Assembly: GCA_934591815.1 (NCBI GenBank)
Contig: CAKTPV010000032.1
Location: forward strand, 1-12,036
Length of the DNA stretch: 12,036 nt
Direction of reading: 5' to 3'
Source of the DNA: an uncultured Oscillospiraceae bacterium
GTDB lineage: Bacteria; Bacillota; Clostridia; Oscillospirales; Oscillospiraceae
In this document: in pieces, positions 5,216 to 10,980 of the stretch
Layout: each line of letters starts with the position of its first letter
Position numbering within the stretch: position 1 is the stretch's first letter
Program-made: the position numbers and the translations under genes
Notes under the pieces: generated by a model
What the model was told of the DNA's origin: nothing
What the model saw: the letters and a program-made list of their open reading frames with translations, nothing else
Databases searched by the model: none

Positions 5216-8200
5216 ATGAAAAAGAGATTTCTGGCGCTGTTCCTCTGCTGTGTGATGGTGTTCACGCTGCTGCCCGCCGCCCTGACCACGGCGTTTGCCG
5301 ACGGCCAGACCAATGAGGAGCAGTCTGCGCCCGCACAGGAAACCACGGACGTTGTGCCGGGGGACACGGGTGATCTCGACGTGCAGCCCGACGGGGAGCA
5401 GGACAAGCAGGACGAGCAGCCTGTTGCCTGCACCTGTAACGCGGCGGAGGGCGCAGCCCACGCCGAGGGCTGCCCGCTGTACGTAGCCCCCGAGCAGGGC
5501 AAGGACGGGCAGGACAAGCAGGACGAGCAGCCTGTTGCCTGCACCTGCGGCGCGGCGGAGGGCGCAGCCCACGCCGAGGACTGCCCGCTGTACGTAGCCC
5601 CCGAGCAGGGCAAGGACGAGCAGGACAAGCAGGACGAGCAGCCTGTTGCCTGCACCTGCGGCGCGGCGGAGGGCGCAGCCCACGCCGAGGACTGCCCACT
5701 GTACGTAGCCCCGGAGCAGGACAAGGAGGAGCAGGAGCAGCCCGACGCATTCCAGACCCTGTATGATAGGCTGATGGCCACAAGCTCCTTGGAGGAGTTT
5801 GCGGAGATCTGCGACGCCTGCGAGGAAGGCGAGTTGGCGCAGTTTGAGAAGTGGGCGGAGGAGAACGACCTGCTGGACGCGCTCCGCGGCCACATTTCCG
5901 ATATCACCCCCGAATACGAGGTGCCTGAGACGGTGGTGTTCACGGATGCCGGCCCGTTTTTGCCCGCCGTGCTCGTTCCCACCGCTGGCCGCCTCCTCAG
6001 AGCACCGGCAAGAGGCACGACCAATGGCGGCGGCAATACCGAAGGTCTGGTTTTGAGCAAGAAGGCCACTGTCAATTCGGACGGCAGCTACAAGATTCGT
6101 CTGGAGGCGCATACCACGGGTACGGTCACTACCAGCACCACCATCGTGCCGATGGATGTTGTGCTGGTGCTGGACCAGTCTGGCTCTATGGCGTATGACT
6201 TTAGCGGCAACACAACATACACAAATACTAAGCGTAGACAGTATGCAATGAAGGAGGCTGTCAAAGGTTTTATTGATGCCGTTGCAGAGAAGTACTCGGA
6301 TACTGCCGACCACCGCATGGCACTGGTGACCTTTGGCTCGAATGCGTCTACGCTGTTGGGCTGGACGAATGTGGATACGACCGGGCAGAACACGCTGAAA
6401 AATAGAATCAGCAGGTTGCCTGATAAACCCGAGGGTGCGACCAACGCCAAGGCCGGTATGGATGAAGCTGTAAAGCTGATGGGCAGTGGCTACGCCTATA
6501 GTGGCAGCAACGCCACGCGGCAGAAGGTCGTCATCTTCTTTACCGACGGTGTGCCCACCACTGAGAGCACATTTAGCACGTCCGTCGCAGACGGCGCCAT
6601 CCGTGCCGCAAATACCTTGAAGGCCGGCGGCGCGACCGTGTACGCCCTTGGTATCTTTACTGGTGTGAACCCCAATGAGATGTACGGTGCCAGTGGCTTT
6701 GACCAGAATAGCGATGGTACCATTGGTTCGTACTGGCAAAGTACGAGCAAGGCTAACACAGAACGGCCCGCAGGGAATCGGTTTCTGAATCTGCTGTCCA
6801 GCAATTATAAAGATGCTAATACAGTGGGGTTGAAACTCGATGAGGACGTCTTGGAATATGATTTTTGGGGTTATCCTACAAAAGTAAAGTACACTTACAC
6901 AATCACCGAGAACTTCACCCGCACCGCCAATGCCTCCGATCACTATTATTTGTCTGCAAATGACGATCAACAGCTGAAGGATATCTTCACGAGCATCAGC
7001 AACAACATCCAGAACGCGTCCATCGACTTGGGGGCGCAGACCGTGGTCAAGGATATCGTCTCCCCCTACTTCACCGTACCCGCGAATACCAGCGATATCA
7101 AGCTCTACACCGCTGCGTATCAAGGCAATGGCAGCTGGGCGGCTCCGGTTGCGGCTACCGCTACCAGCGGCCCGAATGCCACGATCACGGGCAAGACTGT
7201 TTCCGTCACGGGCTTTGACTTCAATGCAAACTTTATCTCGGAGAACCCGAAAACCGACGGTACACGCGGCAGCAAGCTCATCATTGAGTTTACCGTCAAC
7301 CCCGAGCCGGGCTTCCTGGGCGGCAACGGCGTCCCCACCAACGGTTCGGATTCCGGTGTCTATGACAAGGATGGTAATGAGGTCAAGAAATTCGACGTAC
7401 CCACTGTCAATGTCCCCATCAAGGACGTGACCGTGAACGCAGTGGACAAGAACGTCTACCTGCTGGGCAATGTGACGGAGAACGACTGCAAGACCGACGC
7501 CACCGCCATGTGCAACGGCGTGGATCTGCTCAAGACGAGCGAGTACACCGGCGAAAACGCGTGGAAGGCAGACTACGTGAAGATCACCACCAACGTCACC
7601 AAACCGACCACAGCCTTGACCGCCGATGGCACCTACACCATCAGCGTCAAGGTCGAGCCGGAGCCGCTGAAGCCTGGGATTGTGCCTCCGACAGGCGCAG
7701 AGGCCACGGCAAAGACCGGCGAGAAAACCGCCAACATCAACGTCTTCAAGCCGGAGCTGACCTTTAAGGATACCGAGGCGTACTACGGCGCAGCCGTGCC
7801 TGAGAATCTCGAGAGCAATCTGAAATCGACCGAGTGGAAGCACGGGGAGACGGTGGCTGATCCGTCGACCATGCTCGGCACCAAGCCGGAGCTGACGATC
7901 ACCTGCGCGCCCGATGATAGCAAGATCCTGAATGGCAAGATCAACACCACCGAGGACATCGGTGTTGCCGTGACCGTGAAGATCGGCGACACGGATGTGA
8001 CCAAACCGCACACGACGTTCAAGCATGAGAAATGCAACCAGACCTGCGAGCTTCCGGAGGGCTATCAGTTCCTGATCCACGTCAAGACCTGCACCCTGAC
8101 CGTCAAGAAGGAATTGGCTGCGGGTACGGCCATCGACGACGGCCAGAGCTTCATCTTCACGATCACCGGCCCGGGCATCGCAAAGCGCGTGGTCATTCAG

Positions 8201-8482
8201 GGCAACGGCTCCGTGACCCTCAAGGGCTTGAAGGTCGGCGAGTACACCGTCACCGAGGATACCGCTTGGAGCTGGCGCTACACGCCGCAGGGTGGAGCCG
8301 AGAAGACCGCTACCCTGAGCGCCGCGAAGGACAGCGACGAGGTCACCTTTGTAAACACGCTCGAGAAAGAGAAGTGGGTGAGCACCGACGTGTACTGCAA
8401 GAACGAGTTCAAAGACAGTGGCATAAAGACGATCATTAACGGTAACGGCAAAACTGTTAACGGCAACCCTGTTAATAACTGA
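5216..8482 (+). CDS. Large secreted von Willebrand A (MIDAS) adhesin with Cys/His repeats and C-terminal CnaB-like domain
   Basis: 1088 residues, ATG 5216, 9 nt after AAGGAGG. A Sec signal peptide (1-28, ending TAFA) is followed by three 37-residue repeats (about 62-168), each with a CxC...H...CP pattern, and an acidic helical segment (about 175-230). A vWA domain spans about 313-600, with MIDAS residues D320-Q-S-G-S324, T409 and D444 (FFTDG). Beta-rich domains lie at about 605-930, and a Cna-B/SpaA-like domain at about 955-1050 (LTVKKEL; VTED with E1014; FVN with N1047), which could form a Lys-Asn isopeptide bond. The tail KWVSTDVYCKNEF is followed by an Asn/Gly-rich end. No LPxTG-like motif, membrane helix or basic tail is present. 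vWA proteins are classic pilus-tip adhesins; here a fibre-tip role is inferred. A patch at about 6780-6900 is A+T-richer than its surroundings. Confidence 0.88.
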   Translation: MKKRFLALFLCCVMVFTLLPAALTTAFADGQTNEEQSAPAQETTDVVPGDTGDLDVQPDGEQDKQDEQPVACTCNAAEGAAHAEGCPLYVAPEQGKDGQDKQDEQPVACTCGAAEGAAHAEDCPLYVAPEQGKDEQDKQDEQPVACTCGAAEGAAHAEDCPLYVAPEQDKEEQEQPDAFQTLYDRLMATSSLEEFAEICDACEEGELAQFEKWAEENDLLDALRGHISDITPEYEVPETVVFTDAGPFLPAVLVPTAGRLLRAPARGTTNGGGNTEGLVLSKKATVNSDGSYKIRLEAHTTGTVTTSTTIVPMDVVLVLDQSGSMAYDFSGNTTYTNTKRRQYAMKEAVKGFIDAVAEKYSDTADHRMALVTFGSNASTLLGWTNVDTTGQNTLKNRISRLPDKPEGATNAKAGMDEAVKLMGSGYAYSGSNATRQKVVIFFTDGVPTTESTFSTSVADGAIRAANTLKAGGATVYALGIFTGVNPNEMYGASGFDQNSDGTIGSYWQSTSKANTERPAGNRFLNLLSSNYKDANTVGLKLDEDVLEYDFWGYPTKVKYTYTITENFTRTANASDHYYLSANDDQQLKDIFTSISNNIQNASIDLGAQTVVKDIVSPYFTVPANTSDIKLYTAAYQGNGSWAAPVAATATSGPNATITGKTVSVTGFDFNANFISENPKTDGTRGSKLIIEFTVNPEPGFLGGNGVPTNGSDSGVYDKDGNEVKKFDVPTVNVPIKDVTVNAVDKNVYLLGNVTENDCKTDATAMCNGVDLLKTSEYTGENAWKADYVKITTNVTKPTTALTADGTYTISVKVEPEPLKPGIVPPTGAEATAKTGEKTANINVFKPELTFKDTEAYYGAAVPENLESNLKSTEWKHGETVADPSTMLGTKPELTITCAPDDSKILNGKINTTEDIGVAVTVKIGDTDVTKPHTTFKHEKCNQTCELPEGYQFLIHVKTCTLTVKKELAAGTAIDDGQSFIFTITGPGIAKRVVIQGNGSVTLKGLKVGEYTVTEDTAWSWRYTPQGGAEKTATLSAAKDSDEVTFVNTLEKEKWVSTDVYCKNEFKDSGIKTIINGNGKTVNGNPVNN
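5401..5723 (+). repeat. Three 111-bp tandem repeats encoding a CxC-H-C motif
   Basis: Units start at 5401, 5512 and 5623 (period 111 bp, 37 codons); the third is incomplete at its end. The copies are nearly identical, even at third codon positions, and encode DKQDEQPVACTC, a Gly/Ala stretch, an invariant His, then CPLYVAPEQ. Such similarity implies recent duplication by slippage or recombination. Confidence 0.9.
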
Positions 8483-8483
8483 G

Positions 8484-8512
8484 AAAGGAGGCGGCAGTTA
8501 TGTATCAAGGAG
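8484..8512 (+). promoter_or_regulatory. Two ribosome binding sites for alternative starts of TasA-like gene 5
   Basis: AAAGGAGG (8484-8491) is 8 nt from ATG 8500, and AAGGAG (8507-8512) is 5 nt from the in-frame ATG 8518. Both are well placed. The first is stronger; the second gives the MNNxRTPKxRK-like start usual for this family. Confidence 0.6.
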
Positions 8513-9063
8513 AACACATGAATAACGGCAGAACGCCCAAAGCGCGCAAAACGGCGACCCTGCTCGTGGCCATCGTCCTGCTGCTCGGTGTGGCGGTCGG
8601 TACCACAGTCGCCTACCTGATCGACAGGACAGAAAAGATCGAGAATAAGTTCGAGTACGCCAAGACCGACGTCACCGTGACGGAGGATTTCGACGGAGAG
8701 ACGAAGTCGAACGTGAAGGTCACGAACAACAGCAACATCCCCGTGTACATCCGCGCCACCTACGTTGCAAACTGGGTGGATGCAGCGGGTAACATCGTCA
8801 CCCCCGACCCGGATGAGTACGACTACCAGCTGACTGAGAACCCGGACGGAACGTGGAAAAAGGTAGGCGATTACTACTACTATCCGACCCCCGTCCAGCC
8901 CAACGATTTAACGACTGGCAGCCTGCTGAACTGTAAGGTTACGAAACAGCCGGAAAATCCGGCGTACACGCTGAACGTTGAGATCCTGGCTACCGCCATC
9001 CAGAGCGAGCCTGCCAATGCGATCTACGATGCTTGGGGCGTCACGCCTCCGAACTTCAACTAA
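8500..9063 (+). CDS. TasA-like exported protein 5 (SipW-type signal)
   Basis: 187 residues from ATG 8500, or 181 from ATG 8518 (both have ribosome sites). A basic N-region (GRTPKARKT) precedes a hydrophobic core ending GTTVAYLIDRTEKIENKFEY, with probable cleavage after the Ala before YLID. The usual NTFT-x-G is NKFEYA here, so this is the most diverged signal of the five. The mature part has VTVTEDFDGETKSNVKVTNN, IPVYIRATYVANWVDAAGNI, a YYYY stretch before PVQPNDLTTG, and ILATAIQSEPANAIYDAWGV at the C-terminus. The NNSNIPVYIRATY segment aligns with NTGASDAWIRVRV of protein 4, so these two form a second subgroup distinct from proteins 1-3. It sits between the adhesin and the sortase substrate, which suggests a linker or anchor-proximal subunit (inference). 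Confidence 0.82.
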   Translation: MYQGEHMNNGRTPKARKTATLLVAIVLLLGVAVGTTVAYLIDRTEKIENKFEYAKTDVTVTEDFDGETKSNVKVTNNSNIPVYIRATYVANWVDAAGNIVTPDPDEYDYQLTENPDGTWKKVGDYYYYPTPVQPNDLTTGSLLNCKVTKQPENPAYTLNVEILATAIQSEPANAIYDAWGVTPPNFN

Positions 9064-9075
9064 GGGGGTGGCGAA

Positions 9076-10299
9076 ATGAAAAAGACAAGTAAAGCGATCA
9101 TCTCTCTGGTTCTGATGCTGCTCATGGCCATGAGCCTGACATCCACGGCCTTCGCCGCGTCCCCGACCATCGAATTCAAGGGCTTTTCCGAGGGGTTTGA
9201 CCTCCAGCCCGGCAGCGAGTACACAAAGACTGACCTGTTCGGCGATTTCAGAGGCGTCATGCCCGGCGACACGGTGACGGAGACCATCACCTTCACCAAT
9301 TCCGCCACGGACTGTGACATGGTGGATCTCTATATGCGGGCTGTGCCCCATGATGAGACTGCCAATCCGCTGAGTCCCGAGGTGGCTGCGGAGACGACCG
9401 CCGCCGACGTGACGGAGTTCCTCTCCCAGCTGTCCATGAAGGTGTGGAACGGCAAGGATCTGATCTATGAGGCCTCTCCCGACAAGCTGGACGGCCTGAA
9501 GGAGAACCAGTTCCTCGGCACCTTCCGCACCGGCGATACCGCCCAACTGCGGGTGGAGCTGAGTGTTCCCCTGGATCTGGACAACAAGTTTGCCAACCGC
9601 GTAGGCGAGGTGGACTGGGTGTTCCACGTGGAGGCGTTTAACGAGACGCAGCTCTCCGTGCGTAAGGTCTGGTCCAACGGCAACGACCGTCATGAGGGCA
9701 GCTTCGTCACCGTGAACCTGCTGAAGGACGGCAAGGTAGAGAAAACGCAGGTGCTGAACGCCGAGAACAACTGGGCGTACACCTTTGACGGCCTGCGGGA
9801 TAAGCACAAGTGGACGGTGGTGGAGGCGGAGACGCCGAAGGGATACATGGCGGTCTATGACACGGTGGGTACCCTGACGACCATCACCAACGAGAGAACC
9901 TCCTACCCGCCGCAGGATCCCGACAATGCGTTGGATATCACCGTTCATAAGGTCTGGAAGAACGATGCCGGGAAGGATCGCCCTGATTCCGTGACGGTGA
10001 CGCTGTATAACGGCAACATGGTCTACGACAGCGTGCGCCTGGGCGAGTGGAATAACTGGACGTATTCCTGGCGTGACCCCAGCGCCCTCGGCAACTGGCA
10101 GGTTCTTGAGACGAACATCCCCAAGGGGTATGTGCCGTCCTACAGTGTCAGTGACGGTGTTGTGACCATCACCAACTCGCCCGGCCTGCTTCAGACCGGT
10201 CAGCTCAACTGGCCGATCTGGGTGCTCGGCGGTGCAGGACTTGTCCTTGTTGCTCTCGGCGGGGCAATGCTGCTGAAGAAGAAGCGGAGCAATGCCTAA
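9076..10299 (+). CDS. Sortase-anchored surface protein: TasA-like N-terminal domain, two CnaB domains, LLQTG sorting signal
   Basis: 407 residues. A conventional Sec signal (1-28, ending TAFA) is unlike the SipW-type signals nearby. Residues about 30-188 form a beta domain with GVMPGDTVTETITFTNSA (60-77), which resembles the PGD..T.TFT..N turn of camelysin/TasA-like proteins. Two CnaB domains follow, about 192-273 and 286-368, each with a full isopeptide triad by position: K197/E250/N272 and K292/E345/N367. The C-terminus is a sorting signal: LLQTG (371-375), QLNWPIWVLGG, a membrane helix and KKKR. The second motif residue is Leu instead of Pro. The gene overlaps the sortase gene by 8 nt, so the sortase is its probable enzyme. 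It could be the wall anchor of the fibre, binding TasA-like subunits through its N-terminal domain (inference). Confidence 0.88.
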   Translation: MKKTSKAIISLVLMLLMAMSLTSTAFAASPTIEFKGFSEGFDLQPGSEYTKTDLFGDFRGVMPGDTVTETITFTNSATDCDMVDLYMRAVPHDETANPLSPEVAAETTAADVTEFLSQLSMKVWNGKDLIYEASPDKLDGLKENQFLGTFRTGDTAQLRVELSVPLDLDNKFANRVGEVDWVFHVEAFNETQLSVRKVWSNGNDRHEGSFVTVNLLKDGKVEKTQVLNAENNWAYTFDGLRDKHKWTVVEAETPKGYMAVYDTVGTLTTITNERTSYPPQDPDNALDITVHKVWKNDAGKDRPDSVTVTLYNGNMVYDSVRLGEWNNWTYSWRDPSALGNWQVLETNIPKGYVPSYSVSDGVVTITNSPGLLQTGQLNWPIWVLGGAGLVLVALGGAMLLKKKRSNA

Positions 10300-10918
10300 A
10301 AAACTTGGTATTGCCATCGTAGCAATGGGAGCAGTGCTGATTATATCAGCACTGCTCCTGCTCTTGTATAACCGCCGCGAGGATGCGCGTGCCGGGCAGG
10401 AAGCCGAGAGCCTGCTGGCAAACGTGGAAGCGGCCATTCCGTCCAACGGCGCGAAGGACAAGGAGCCCCCGTCTCAGGAGGAGCTTACTCCGGAGATGCC
10501 GGTGGTCATGCTCAGCGACTACGAGTATGTGGGCTATCTTGAGATTCCCTCACTGGGGCTGAAGCTGCCGGTCATGGCGGATTCGGACTATGCGCGCCTG
10601 AGATTGGCGCCCTGCCGCCAGTTTGGTTCCTCCCGCACAGACGATCTGGTGATCGCCGCGCACAACTACGAGAACCACTTCGGGCGGCTGAAGGAGCTGT
10701 CTGAGGGCGATACGGTCACCTTTACGGACATGGAGGGGATCGTCAACACCTATGCGGTGGAGAAGCGCGAGACGCTGGATCCGGAGGAGGTAGATGCCGT
10801 ACAGAACAGCGGCTATGACCTCGTCCTCTACACCTGCACCAAGGGCGGCAAGTCGCGGGTAACGGTGTTCTGTGACCGGTCGGCGGAGCTTGCATTTTCT
10901 GCTGCGCCGCCGCAATAA
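10292..10918 (+). CDS. Sortase (transpeptidase), class not assigned
   Basis: 208 residues with an N-terminal membrane anchor (about 5-26), a charged/Pro linker, and a sortase beta-barrel from about 78 (YVGYLEIPSLGLKLPVM). The catalytic set is visible: His124 (VIAAHNYENHF), Cys182 (LYTCT) and Arg189 (KSRVTVFCDR). Only six residues separate Cys from Arg, a short loop that does not settle the class; there is no class C lid or C-terminal helix. The ATG overlaps the end of the LLQTG protein gene (ATGCCTAA), so translation is coupled. It should cut between Thr and Gly of LLQTG and link the substrate to peptidoglycan, or to other subunits if it polymerises. The first gene-proximal codons contain a strong inverted repeat (10328-10358). 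Confidence 0.92.
   Translation: MPKKLGIAIVAMGAVLIISALLLLLYNRREDARAGQEAESLLANVEAAIPSNGAKDKEPPSQEELTPEMPVVMLSDYEYVGYLEIPSLGLKLPVMADSDYARLRLAPCRQFGSSRTDDLVIAAHNYENHFGRLKELSEGDTVTFTDMEGIVNTYAVEKRETLDPEEVDAVQNSGYDLVLYTCTKGGKSRVTVFCDRSAELAFSAAPPQ
10328..10358 (+). repeat. Perfect 13-bp inverted repeat inside the sortase coding sequence
   Basis: GGAGCAGTGCTGA (10328-10340) and TCAGCACTGCTCC (10346-10358) are exact reverse complements around a TTATA centre. It lies 36 nt after the sortase ATG, within the codons for the membrane anchor, and could form a stable hairpin that slows translation or protects RNA. There is no U-tract, so it is not a terminator. Confidence 0.75.
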
Positions 10919-10943
10919 CTCAACTGCTGCTGCAATGCTGCAT

Positions 10944-10977
10944 AAAAAAAGAGGATGGCTGCTGCCATCCTCTTTTT
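10944..10977. terminator. Bidirectional intrinsic terminator between the convergent operon and obg
   Basis: GAGGATGGC (10951-10959) pairs with GCCATCCTC (10964-10972) over a TGCT loop, with seven A before and five T after. It would end both the plus-strand operon (sortase stop at 10918) and minus-strand obg transcripts (stop at 10981). Confidence 0.9.
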
Positions 10978-10980
10978 GCG

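Noticed and set aside
5401..5723. CRISPR-like array
   Set aside because: The repeats are 111 bp, contiguous, in frame and coding; there are no variable spacers.
5081..8080. Open frame of 999 codons on the minus strand, antisense to the adhesin gene
   Set aside because: It is the mirror of a long GC-rich coding gene; the translation is low-complexity Leu/Val/Arg/Gly-rich with no recognisable domain, and the plus strand has signal peptide, vWA and CnaB features plus a strong ribosome site.
8908..10461. Open frame of 517 codons on the minus strand
   Set aside because: Antisense to the CnaB and sortase genes and spanning several real gene boundaries; no domain or ribosome site supports it.
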